NCBI GenBank assembly: GCA_020637335.1
Contig: JACJWC010000009.1
Coordinates: 62,001 to 126,000 of the forward strand
Reading direction: 5' to 3'
Source of the DNA: Acidobacteriota bacterium
GTDB lineage: Bacteria > Acidobacteriota > Holophagae > Acanthopleuribacterales > Acanthopleuribacteraceae
Length of the DNA: 64,000 nt
Positions 1 through 7,592 of this stretch are shown piece by piece; within the stretch, counting starts at the first letter, position 1, and the number at the start of each line of letters is the position of its first letter. The notes under the pieces were generated by a model. It saw only the letters and a list, made by a program, of their open reading frames with translations. It searched no databases and had not been told where the DNA came from. Position numbers and translations under genes: made by a program.

Positions 1-1471
1 ATGTTTGACGGGTACCGCAACGGCTCTGCGCATTGAGAATTCCTTCGGGATCTGGTTTACCCTTTTGGACATCGTCCAGGCAATAAACCAGGATGTCCTT
101 GGCTTGCAGGGTTTCAAGACCATACGCCATCTCGCGTCGATTGCGACCGGTGACTAAGGCTACCTGGTATTGGTCACGTAACCGAGCCCAGAACGCGGTC
201 TGGATCAGCGGGCTTTCCAGCGTTACTAATCCCTGCGTTTGGGCCGAACCGAAATAGGCTTGATTGAAGACCAACTGGATTTCGGCAAATTCAATGTCGA
301 TGCCCTGGTTGCGCAGCAGGGCCTGAGTCAATCGGTGGTCGTCGTTGAAGCCGGAAGTACGACGCAAGGCCAGGATGGCCGCCTCATCAGCGCTACCGCC
401 AAACTGACGAACGGTGGCCAGGATGGCAGCATCGAAACTGGGCCGCGTATCAATCAGACAGCCATCAACGTCGAGGCACAGCAGTTGTGGCTGGAAGACT
501 TGGGCCAATTTCTCCTCCAGATCGCGCAAGTCGGCTGGGATCGAAAGGCGCAAGACGCCAGCCCAATCGGGGTCTGACCAGCGTCGGATACGAACACCTA
601 AACCCGCCAACGCCTGAAAAACAAATTCGGCTTTGAGGGGCGCAAAACGCATCATCAGGAAATTGGCACCCGAAGCTTTGACCGGGACACCCCATTCCTG
701 AAACTTGAGAAACAAGCGATCCCGATTGGCTACAACCTGTTGAACGTAGTTCTGCGTATCGGCTTGTGCCGCAGGTGACATGGCGGCCTGAACCAAGGCG
801 ATACCGGGTGTAGTCACATTGAAGGGCATAGCGCGATCGCGCAAAGGTTGCATTTTATCAGGGGCACCCAGCATATAACCCAAGCGGAAACCAGCCAGGC
901 CAAAGGCCTTGCTGAGGGTTCGGATGATTAGAAGGTTGGGAAACTGGTCCAGTTTTGGGATTAAGGTTTGACCGCAAAACTCGCCATAAGCTTCATCGAG
1001 CAGAACCGTGTTGCCACCTTTTGCCGCCAATTGGATCAGGGCGATCAATTCCGCTTCGGGCTGGCAGTAACCGGTCGGATTGTTGGGCCGCACTAAAATC
1101 AAAAGGCCATCGCGCATTTGGCTTAAGACGGTGCGGACCTGGTCCCAATCCTGATCAAAGTCCGGTGTTGCGGGCAGAATACGCGCATCAATCGGCCATA
1201 AGGCCATTTGCTCTTTGTAAAAGCCAAAGGTCGGGCAGGGCAGTAACACAGGTGCGCCGGGTTTCAGCGAGGAGAACAGGTAAAGGATGACCTCATCGGA
1301 GCCATTGCCCAACAGGACTTGTTTTGGATCTAAGTTCCAGAACGCGGCGATGGACGCTTCAGCGGGTTCGCGTTTGGGATAACCCCAAATGGCCTGATCG
1401 CCCAGTTCGCGCAGAGTGGTACGGGCCCATTCGGGCGCGCCTTCAGAACGTTCATTTTGATCGAGTTTCAT
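1..1471 (-). CDS. hisC: Histidinol-phosphate aminotransferase fused to HAD phosphatase domain (partial, runs off the left edge)
   Basis: The first about 330 residues are a PLP-dependent HisC, which transaminates imidazole-acetol phosphate to histidinol phosphate. The N-terminus opens with the HisC motif KLDQNE, the Schiff-base lysine sits in TLSKAFGLAGFR, and RPNNPTG binds the cofactor. The frame continues without a stop into a HAD hydrolase domain: motif I is DVDGCLIDT, motif II LVTGRN, and motif III lies in KGKPDPEG. The final acidic motif lies beyond the window. Its GFNDDHRLTQ segment resembles HAD subfamily IA proteins of the TIGR01548 type. The ATG at 1471 is 8 bases after the hisG stop. 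Histidinol phosphate is both the HisC product and the phosphatase substrate, so the fusion probably does two consecutive steps; that role for the HAD part is inference. Confidence 0.88.
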   Translation of the reverse strand, partial: MKLDQNERSEGAPEWARTTLRELGDQAIWGYPKREPAEASIAAFWNLDPKQVLLGNGSDEVILYLFSSLKPGAPVLLPCPTFGFYKEQMALWPIDARILPATPDFDQDWDQVRTVLSQMRDGLLILVRPNNPTGYCQPEAELIALIQLAAKGGNTVLLDEAYGEFCGQTLIPKLDQFPNLLIIRTLSKAFGLAGFRLGYMLGAPDKMQPLRDRAMPFNVTTPGIALVQAAMSPAAQADTQNYVQQVVANRDRLFLKFQEWGVPVKASGANFLMMRFAPLKAEFVFQALAGLGVRIRRWSDPDWAGVLRLSIPADLRDLEEKLAQVFQPQLLCLDVDGCLIDTRPSFDAAILATVRQFGGSADEAAILALRRTSGFNDDHRLTQALLRNQGIDIEFAEIQLVFNQAYFGSAQTQGLVTLESPLIQTAFWARLRDQYQVALVTGRNRREMAYGLETLQAKDILVYCLDDVQKGKPDPEGILNAQSRCGTRQT

Positions 1472-1479
1472 GTTGGACC

Positions 1480-2331
1480 TCAGGGAATCACTTTGCGGAT
1501 GGGTGTTTCGAGGATGTCGGTCGCACCGGCAAAACGCAGTTTGGGGACCAGGTCGCGGACGGTGTCCTTGAGAACAGCCGCTTTCACCGAGTAGCCGTCC
1601 TGATCGAAGAGTTTACAGATGGTCGGCGATTTCATGGCAGGTAACATATTCACAATGGTTTGCAGGTTCTGATCGGGACAGTTCATTTCCAAGAGCACGC
1701 GTTTGCGGCCTTCCAAAACAGATCGGAAAAGTAGGGCCATATCTTCGATAACCTGGCGTCGGTCTGGATCGTCCATGGCTTTTGGACAGGCAATAAATTG
1801 GGTCGAGCTGGACATGATTCGGCCAACAATTTTGAGCCGGTTCGCTTTAATCGTGCTGCCGGTGGCCGTATTGTCGACGATCAGGTCTGCATCTTCGGGT
1901 GGAAAGACTTCAGTGGCGCCGTAAGACTGCAGAAAGGTGTACTCGAGTCCTTCGCGGTCCAAGTACTGTGTTGTCAGCATGCGGTACTCGGAAACGGCGA
2001 TGATGGGCCGCTGACGCAATTTGTCCAGCGACTCAAACTCGGGAATACAGGCCACGATTTCGACCGGATCAAATCCCAGGTCCAGAACCTGGATCACTTC
2101 GGCATTTTGCTCAGCGATCCAGTCCAGCCCTGCGAAGCCACAGTCGTGTTGGCCCAGCGAGACTAGAACCGGGATATTCTGTGATTTGAGCAGCTTGACC
2201 GCAAAACGGGGATCCGTGACGTACGGTCGGTAATTGCGCTCCGTGCCTTTGATGGAGATGCCAATGTCGTCCATTAAGGTGGCAACATTGTCAAACATTC
2301 GTCCCTTGGGAATGACCAAATTAATTTTCAC
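1480..2331 (-). CDS. hisG: ATP phosphoribosyltransferase HisG
   Basis: This enzyme catalyses the first committed step of histidine synthesis, joining ATP and PRPP. The 283-residue length and the C-terminal ACT-like regulatory part (after about residue 205, with MKSPTICKL) fit the long, feedback-inhibited HisG that needs no HisZ. The N-terminus reads KINLVIPKGRM, and the PRPP loop is seen as DNTATGSTIKANRL. I chose the GTG at 2331 because a GGAGG box lies four bases upstream; an in-frame extension to 2376 would run through the terminator stem. It is the first structural gene after the leader and attenuator, and is followed by the hisC fusion 8 bases on. Confidence 0.95.
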   Translation of the reverse strand: MKINLVIPKGRMFDNVATLMDDIGISIKGTERNYRPYVTDPRFAVKLLKSQNIPVLVSLGQHDCGFAGLDWIAEQNAEVIQVLDLGFDPVEIVACIPEFESLDKLRQRPIIAVSEYRMLTTQYLDREGLEYTFLQSYGATEVFPPEDADLIVDNTATGSTIKANRLKIVGRIMSSSTQFIACPKAMDDPDRRQVIEDMALLFRSVLEGRKRVLLEMNCPDQNLQTIVNMLPAMKSPTICKLFDQDGYSVKAAVLKDTVRDLVPKLRFAGATDILETPIRKVIP

Positions 2332-2346
2332 AAATCCTCCAGAAAT

Positions 2347-2386
2347 GAAAAAAGCCCCGCTGGTCCTGAGAACCAACGGGGCTTTT
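2347..2386 (-). terminator. his attenuator terminator
   Basis: Read on the minus strand, a GC-rich stem (AAAAGCCCCG with TTGGT, pairing to ACCAG with CGGGGCTTTT) closes over a short loop and is followed by a T run. It lies between the histidine-rich leader peptide and hisG, the position expected of an attenuator. When histidyl-tRNA is plentiful this stem should form and stop transcription before hisG. Confidence 0.9.
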
Positions 2387-2417
2387 GAAAATCGAGCCGC
2401 TTGTTAATAAAGCAACA

Positions 2418-2480
2418 TCACCTCGGTGGAACTCCTGCCGACTGGATCAAATGATGATGGTGATGATGCAAAGCAAACAT
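2418..2480 (-). CDS. hisL: His operon leader peptide, six consecutive histidines
   Basis: This 20-codon reading frame begins with ATG at 2480 and ends with TGA at 2418. It reads MFALHHHHHH followed by LIQSAGVPPR. Six histidine codons in a row (CAT CAT CAC CAT CAT CAT) are the hallmark of a histidine attenuation leader. A ribosome stalled there when charged His-tRNA is scarce would favour an antiterminator over the stem at 2347-2386. The frame is too short for normal gene calling. It lies about 10 bases after the predicted transcription start and upstream of hisG. Confidence 0.93.
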   Translation of the reverse strand: MFALHHHHHHLIQSAGVPPR

Positions 2481-2497
2481 TGTTAAACCTCGCGCAT

Positions 2498-2528
2498 AGC
2501 ATAACGGCGGCGTAGTACCCCATGTCAA
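2498..2528 (-). promoter_or_regulatory. Promoter of the his operon
   Basis: On the minus strand a perfect -35 TTGACA (2528-2523) is followed 19 bases later by TATGCT (2503-2498). Transcription would start near 2490, just before the leader peptide ATG at 2480. The spacing is slightly long for sigma-70, but position and sequence fit. Confidence 0.65.
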
Positions 2529-2625
2529 CCCCTTTTTTTACTGTGACGAATTTTCCTTATCATTTCCAGACCAATCATTAACTTTTTGGCTTTTTGGTCG
2601 AGAAGCCTTAAAGGAGTGCATCCGC

Positions 2626-3306
2626 ATGGGCTGGTTATTTAAAAGCGAAATCGAAAAAGAGTTGGAACGTTGGCAAAAGGAATGCCCGGAGCTTGAGATT
2701 AAGTTCACGGAAGCAAAAGAAGCATCATTGAGTTATGTCTACACGGTTAACCACGATTCCATTTTAATTGCAGGCTTTGAAGGCGATTTGGCATCGGTAA
2801 ATTTGGACGTCCGTAACGTCGAAAACGGTTACACCTTTGTTTCCAAAATATTGAAGCGGGGAAAGGGCTCTAAAGGGGAGACCCTCTTCTTGCTCAGCTT
2901 ACCCAAAAAGCTTTATCCACCGGCACGTGCCCGTGATGAGCGAATCACGGTATACCCAAAAGCTACCTTTGAATGCATTGTGACCACCAATCGGGGCAAC
3001 CAAAGTGTAGTGTTTCCTGTAGTCGATATCAGCTTAAGAGGATGCGCGCTGGTAAATGTTTCGGGGGTTGTCTTTAAGATGGGAACGAGCCTTTATCAAG
3101 GCATGATGCGTATTGATGAAAACCAAGGAGTCCTGGTTAACTGCCAGATCACCTCGATCCGAAGAGTGGTGATCAACGGAGCTGAACAAGAAATATTAGG
3201 TTGCAAGTTCACGGTAGCGCAGGAGCTTATTACACCTTTGTTAAGCCAAGCCCGGCTAGTAGGGCGTACGATTCGATCTACCCAAATTCCAACCGGGTTG
3301 CATTAA
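2626..3306 (+). CDS. PilZ-domain protein, probable c-di-GMP receptor
   Basis: The protein has 226 residues and no signal peptide or membrane segment. The C-terminal half looks like a PilZ domain: an arginine cluster (ARARDER) near residue 105 is followed about 30 residues later by DISLRGCAL, which fits the DxSxxG c-di-GMP signature. The N-terminal half resembles the YcgR-type beta-barrel partner domain of flagellar brakes, though less clearly. The arginine spacing is not a textbook RxxxR, so nucleotide binding is likely but not certain. A good AAAGGAG ribosome site precedes the ATG. It is transcribed divergently from the his operon and converges on hemJ with a 4-base overlap. Confidence 0.75.
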   Translation: MGWLFKSEIEKELERWQKECPELEIKFTEAKEASLSYVYTVNHDSILIAGFEGDLASVNLDVRNVENGYTFVSKILKRGKGSKGETLFLLSLPKKLYPPARARDERITVYPKATFECIVTTNRGNQSVVFPVVDISLRGCALVNVSGVVFKMGTSLYQGMMRIDENQGVLVNCQITSIRRVVINGAEQEILGCKFTVAQELITPLLSQARLVGRTIRSTQIPTGLH

Positions 3307-3740
3307 AAAGGTTTTAGGGTTGCCAACAATACGACGGCAATCAAGATGATCGTTGGTATTTCATTGCGCCAACGGCATTGCACAGAGTTCAGGTATACAT
3401 CGCCGCGCTCAAATCGTTTGCGCACATAATTGCAGTAATGGTGATAGCCAATCAGAACCACCAACAGAAAAGCTTTTGCATGGAACCAGCCCGCCTTGAG
3501 CCAAGAGGAATTGAGATACAGCATGGCAATCCCAAATACCAGGGTCGCGATAAAAGCCGGAACCATGATGATTTTGTAGAGTTTGCGTTCCATAACGGAG
3601 AGAACCGCCACGACATCGGGTTTGTCCTTATTTTCCGTGTGATAAACGAACAAGCGAAACATATAAAACAGACCAGCAAACCAGGCCACCATGGCGATGA
3701 GATGAAGGGCTTTAAACCAAAAGTAGGGGGAATAAATCAT
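3303..3740 (-). CDS. hemJ: Protoporphyrinogen IX oxidase HemJ
   Basis: A 145-residue membrane protein of the HemJ (UPF0093) family, which oxidises protoporphyrinogen IX late in heme synthesis. About four hydrophobic helices are visible. The family-conserved histidine near the N-terminus (KALHLIAMVAWFAG) and the segment WFHAKAFLL are present, and the C-terminus has the usual RWRNEIPT before the last helix. It is the last gene of the heme cluster, 9 bases after hemE, with a GAGG site before its ATG. A HemJ here replaces HemG or HemY, neither of which occurs in the window. Confidence 0.92.
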   Translation of the reverse strand: MIYSPYFWFKALHLIAMVAWFAGLFYMFRLFVYHTENKDKPDVVAVLSVMERKLYKIIMVPAFIATLVFGIAMLYLNSSWLKAGWFHAKAFLLVVLIGYHHYCNYVRKRFERGDVYLNSVQCRWRNEIPTIILIAVVLLATLKPF

Positions 3741-3749
3741 GTGACTTCC

Positions 3750-4769
3750 TCAAAATTGATAGGTTTTCACGGTTTCTACAAAAGCCGCAACGCCGGGGAT
3801 CGGCGTATCTTTGTGAATGCCGTGGCCCAAATTGGCAATGTAGCCGGGCTGGCCCGAATTGGCTTCAATCATGGCCCGTGTACGTTCGGCAATCCACTCG
3901 GGATCCGCGAACAGACTGGCGGGATCCAAATTGCCTTGAACGGCCGTTTTGGGACCCAGCATGCGTCGTGAATGGCCAATCGGCATGGTCCAATCCAAAC
4001 CGATAACTTCGGCGCCAATCGACGGCAGAAAATAGCGCAAGTGCGCTGCCGATTTGATGAACAGGATCCGCGGCACGTTGAGGTCCGCCGTCACCCGCAT
4101 CAGGGTTTGAAAGCGCTCCAAAAAATAGGCTTGAAAGTCATAAGCACTGAGACTCCCACCCCAAGTATCAAAAATTTGCAGCGCATCCGCACCACTTTCG
4201 GCCTGATAGACTAGATAACCGGCCAACATCTCCGTGAATTTGTCCATCAATAGCTGGAACGCTTCGGGGTTGGCAAACATCCACTGACGCATCTCTTCGG
4301 TGGATTTGCCCATGCGACCCGAAACAGCATAACAGGCCAGGGTAAACGGCGCACCGACAAATCCGATCAGTGCTTTTTCCGGTGACAAAGCATTGCGGGT
4401 CTGGCGCAAAGCATCACCCACGTAGCCCAGATCGGTTTGAAAATTCGGGATGCGCAAGGCTTCAACATCGGCCAGCGTGCGAATGGGGTTGCGAATAACC
4501 GGTCCTTCACCCTTTTCGTAAGCCAAGTCCAGACCCATCGGCGTGAAAGGCACCAAAATATCTGAAAAAATAATGGCTGCATCACAATCAAAACGGCGGA
4601 TGGGCTGCATGGTCACTTCGGTAACCAGTTCAGGGGTGCGGCACAGCTCTAAAAATTCGGTCTTTTTGCGGATTTCTCTAAATTCTGGCAGGTAGCGGCC
4701 CGCTTGCCGCATGAACCAGACCGGCGGACGCTCCGTTTTGCGGCAGTAACACGCATCGACAAAAATCAT
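3750..4769 (-). CDS. hemE: Uroporphyrinogen decarboxylase
   Basis: HemE removes four carboxyl groups from uroporphyrinogen III to give coproporphyrinogen III. The signature PVWFMRQAGRYLPEFR is at the N-terminus, and IIFSDILVP carries the conserved catalytic aspartate. The C-terminus has GNLDPA and the NLGHGIHKDTP motif that closes the active site. At 339 residues it is the usual length. Its ATG overlaps the hemL stop (ATGA), so the two are translationally coupled. The N-terminal MIFVDACYCRK is a little unusual but still aligns with the family. Confidence 0.97.
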   Translation of the reverse strand: MIFVDACYCRKTERPPVWFMRQAGRYLPEFREIRKKTEFLELCRTPELVTEVTMQPIRRFDCDAAIIFSDILVPFTPMGLDLAYEKGEGPVIRNPIRTLADVEALRIPNFQTDLGYVGDALRQTRNALSPEKALIGFVGAPFTLACYAVSGRMGKSTEEMRQWMFANPEAFQLLMDKFTEMLAGYLVYQAESGADALQIFDTWGGSLSAYDFQAYFLERFQTLMRVTADLNVPRILFIKSAAHLRYFLPSIGAEVIGLDWTMPIGHSRRMLGPKTAVQGNLDPASLFADPEWIAERTRAMIEANSGQPGYIANLGHGIHKDTPIPGVAAFVETVKTYQF

Positions 4770-6049
4770 GCAAGAATTCCTTTCTGAATTGCGGCGCGCA
4801 ATGCATCGGCAAACTGATCAAAATGCGCTTCCGTTTGTGCGGTATTGAGAAAGGCAACTTCGTAAGCTGATGGCGCGAGGTAGATACCGCAATCTAGCAT
4901 AAATCGAAACAGCTCGGCATAGCTTTTCGCCGAATCGGCGTGAATGGTTTCAGCAGAACGCGGGACTTCGGCGCTGTGGAAATACAACCAGAAGAGTGCG
5001 CCATAGCGCACATAGCCCACTTTTTCAGATTGGTCTAATACGGATTGCATGCGTGTATCCAACGCTTTCCCCAAGGCGTCGAGTTGCTTAAACCCACCGG
5101 TTTGGAGGACTTTCAAGGTTGCAACACCTGCCGCCATCGCCAGGGGATTGCCACTTAAGGTACCCGCCTGATAAACGGGTCCCAAAGGGGCGATACGGTC
5201 CATCAGTTCCGCTCGGCCACCGTATGCCCCGACAGGCATCCCGCCGCCTACCACTTTACCCAGGGTGATCAGATCGGGTTTTACCGCATAATCCTCATGG
5301 GCCATGATGTTGGGACAGCGGAACCCGGACAAAACCTCATCGAAGATCAGTAGAACGCCGTATTGATCGCATAATGCGCGAAGATGGTGGACCCACTCTT
5401 TGCGTTGGACCAGCAGGCCATTGTTGGCCGGAACCCCTTCCACAAGCACACAAGCCAAACGCTCGCCCTCTTTGGCAAAAAGGGCCGTCAACTTTTCTTC
5501 GTCATCCAACGGGCAATTCATGGTTAAGGCAGCAAATGCCTGCGGGACACCCGCAGAGGAAGGATTGCCCAGTGTGACCAATCCACTGCCACCTTCGACC
5601 AACAGGTAGTCTGCATGACCGTGGTAACAGCCACTGAACTTCAGGACCGCATCGCGGCCCGTGGCTGCGCGCGCCAAACGGACGGCCGACATGACAGCCT
5701 CCGTACCACTGGATACAAAGCGTACTTTTTCCAGGACCGGAATTTGGTGGACCAGCAATTCCGCCAGTTCGACCTCGCCCGGGACCGGGGTCCCAAACGT
5801 CCAGCCATTTTCCAAAACGGCCTGCATAGCGGCTTTTACCTCAGGATGGGCATGGCCTAAAACCAGCGGACCCCAACTGCCACAAAAATCCAGGTAATCG
5901 CGCCCATCGGCATCGCGAATCCACGGCCCGCGGCCAGCTGTCATATACAGTGGACTGCCACCTACCGATTTAAATGCCCGGACAGGCGAACTAACCCCGC
6001 CTGGCATGACTTTTTGTGCTGCCGCATACAGTTGTTCTGAACGGGTCAT
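4766..6049 (-). CDS. hemL: Glutamate-1-semialdehyde 2,1-aminomutase
   Basis: HemL is a PLP enzyme that turns glutamate-1-semialdehyde into 5-aminolevulinate, the second step of the C5 route begun by HemA. The protein starts MTRSEQLYAAAQ, followed by MPGGVSSPVRAF, and the PLP lysine is in LGKVVGGGMPVGAYGG. I took the ATG at 6049, which overlaps the hemD stop as ATGA and has GGAG just upstream, rather than a start 16 codons earlier. That gives 427 residues, the typical size. Confidence 0.97.
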   Translation of the reverse strand: MTRSEQLYAAAQKVMPGGVSSPVRAFKSVGGSPLYMTAGRGPWIRDADGRDYLDFCGSWGPLVLGHAHPEVKAAMQAVLENGWTFGTPVPGEVELAELLVHQIPVLEKVRFVSSGTEAVMSAVRLARAATGRDAVLKFSGCYHGHADYLLVEGGSGLVTLGNPSSAGVPQAFAALTMNCPLDDEEKLTALFAKEGERLACVLVEGVPANNGLLVQRKEWVHHLRALCDQYGVLLIFDEVLSGFRCPNIMAHEDYAVKPDLITLGKVVGGGMPVGAYGGRAELMDRIAPLGPVYQAGTLSGNPLAMAAGVATLKVLQTGGFKQLDALGKALDTRMQSVLDQSEKVGYVRYGALFWLYFHSAEVPRSAETIHADSAKSYAELFRFMLDCGIYLAPSAYEVAFLNTAQTEAHFDQFADALRAAIQKGILA

Positions 6050-6735
6050 TTCAACTCCTTTTCCAGTCGCCGCAATGCTTGAATGAGATGGTTCCAATCA
6101 GGCTGGTCCACGGCCCGCGTTGCCTGCCAACGCAGCGTTTGCATCATGCCCAGCGTGGTTTGCCCTATCGCCAAGGAGAATCCGGTCGGTTGGCCAAATA
6201 GCGCATGATAATCTTCCACCGCGCTCGGGGAAAAAAAGAGCGCAACCTCATCCGCCTCGGCCGGGTTGCCATGGGGAACACTTACCGTGGAATAAACTTC
6301 CAGGACCTGAAAGCGCTGGAACCAATTTCCTAAAGACTTTTCTAAAGTGGGCAGCCGGGTTTCACCACAGGGAAACAAAATGCGCTGCTTGGCCCGTTCC
6401 GGCTGAGCAAGGATGCCTTCGACCAGGGCCTGAGCGTGGGGAAATGGACCTAAATCACCTGCTTTTAAGGCTGGCATTCCTGGTACCTTAATCGTTCTTG
6501 CGCCGACCACATAAAGTTGTTTGCTGGCGATTTGGTCAGGTGCAAACTGACGGACCAGCCATTGGGCCGCATATTTACTGCTCAAAACCAAACCATCACA
6601 GGCATCAAACGGAAATGTGGGGTCCAAAAAAGTAACATGCCGCAGGGGAACATGACGCCAGCCCCAGCCCTGTTTCTCAATCAATTCCAGGACTTCCGCA
6701 CGCGGCTTTTCAATTTGGGTGATGTACAGCTTCAT
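6046..6735 (-). CDS. hemD: Uroporphyrinogen-III synthase
   Basis: HemD closes hydroxymethylbilane while inverting ring D. Sequence conservation in this family is poor, and the call rests on the 229-residue length, the two-lobed alpha/beta pattern, a C-terminal segment reading FFSPSAVEDY followed by AIGQTTLGMM, and its place between hemC and hemL. The start overlaps the end of hemC by four bases (ATGA) and the stop overlaps hemL in the same way. Confidence 0.9.
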   Translation of the reverse strand: MKLYITQIEKPRAEVLELIEKQGWGWRHVPLRHVTFLDPTFPFDACDGLVLSSKYAAQWLVRQFAPDQIASKQLYVVGARTIKVPGMPALKAGDLGPFPHAQALVEGILAQPERAKQRILFPCGETRLPTLEKSLGNWFQRFQVLEVYSTVSVPHGNPAEADEVALFFSPSAVEDYHALFGQPTGFSLAIGQTTLGMMQTLRWQATRAVDQPDWNHLIQALRRLEKELK

Positions 6736-7592
6736 TGCTCTTGAAGTTGCTCTTTGGCCTTTTGGACACAGGCAGATACGGAGGCAGCCTCAACCTGAAA
6801 ACGGCGGGAACGACCCCGAACCCCTTGGCCCATGAATAGGTGGAGGCGGAAGTTTTGGCCTTCAGAATGAACATAAACGCCCAGTGGGAGTTGGCAGCCG
6901 CCTTGAAGAAAGGCCAAAATTTCGCGTTCTGCGGTCACACACTCTCGGGTAGAGCGGTCTTCAAGGAAAGCCAAGTCACAATCGAAATTCTCGCGAACCT
7001 GCAGGGCCAACGCGCCTTGTGCCGGCGCCGGCACCAACACATCCAAAGGCGGTGTCCATGTGTGGAATTCGCTCAAGTCAATGTTTAAACGGTTCAGGCC
7101 GGCTTGGGCCAACACCACAATATCAACTTCGCCGCGGGCCATTTTTTCTAAGCGGGTCGGGACATTGCCCCGAATCGGCGAAAATTCTGCCTGCGGGAAG
7201 CGGGCTTTCAAACATTCCACGCGACGCAAGGAACTTGTCCCGATGATTATTTTTTGAGATTGGAGCGCCTGGATATCGGTACGCGCCACCAGCAAATCCA
7301 GTGGATTTTCGCGCGGTGGAATGGCCGCAATAACCAAGCCTGCGGGATTCTCGGTTGGTAAATCCTTCATCGAGTGGACGGCCAAATCGATTTGTTGGCA
7401 AAGCAGCGCATCTTCAATTTCCTTGGTGAAGAATCCCTTGCCTTCCATTTTGTCAAAGCGATCCTGAACCACATCACCGCGGGTCTTAATGATTTGCAAG
7501 GTGACCGAATGGCCTTGTGATTCAAGTTGTCCTTTAACCCAATGCGCCTGCGCTAAGGCGAGTTGGCTGCCGCGTGTCCCGATTGTGATCAT
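6732..7592 (-). CDS. hemC: Hydroxymethylbilane synthase (porphobilinogen deaminase)
   Basis: HemC polymerises four porphobilinogens on a dipyrromethane cofactor attached to a cysteine, here C233 in GGCQLPLG. Other landmarks are IGTRGSQLALAQ at the N-terminus, the catalytic aspartate in AVHSMKDLPT, and the arginine-rich loop IGTSSLRR. At 286 residues it is somewhat shorter than the common 300-315, with the shortening in the C-terminal domain. It overlaps hemA upstream and hemD downstream, each by ATGA. Confidence 0.96.
   Translation of the reverse strand: MITIGTRGSQLALAQAHWVKGQLESQGHSVTLQIIKTRGDVVQDRFDKMEGKGFFTKEIEDALLCQQIDLAVHSMKDLPTENPAGLVIAAIPPRENPLDLLVARTDIQALQSQKIIIGTSSLRRVECLKARFPQAEFSPIRGNVPTRLEKMARGEVDIVVLAQAGLNRLNIDLSEFHTWTPPLDVLVPAPAQGALALQVRENFDCDLAFLEDRSTRECVTAEREILAFLQGGCQLPLGVYVHSEGQNFRLHLFMGQGVRGRSRRFQVEAASVSACVQKAKEQLQEQ

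Noticed and set aside
3378..3971. 197-residue open frame on the plus strand
   Set aside because: It is the antisense shadow of hemJ and hemE.
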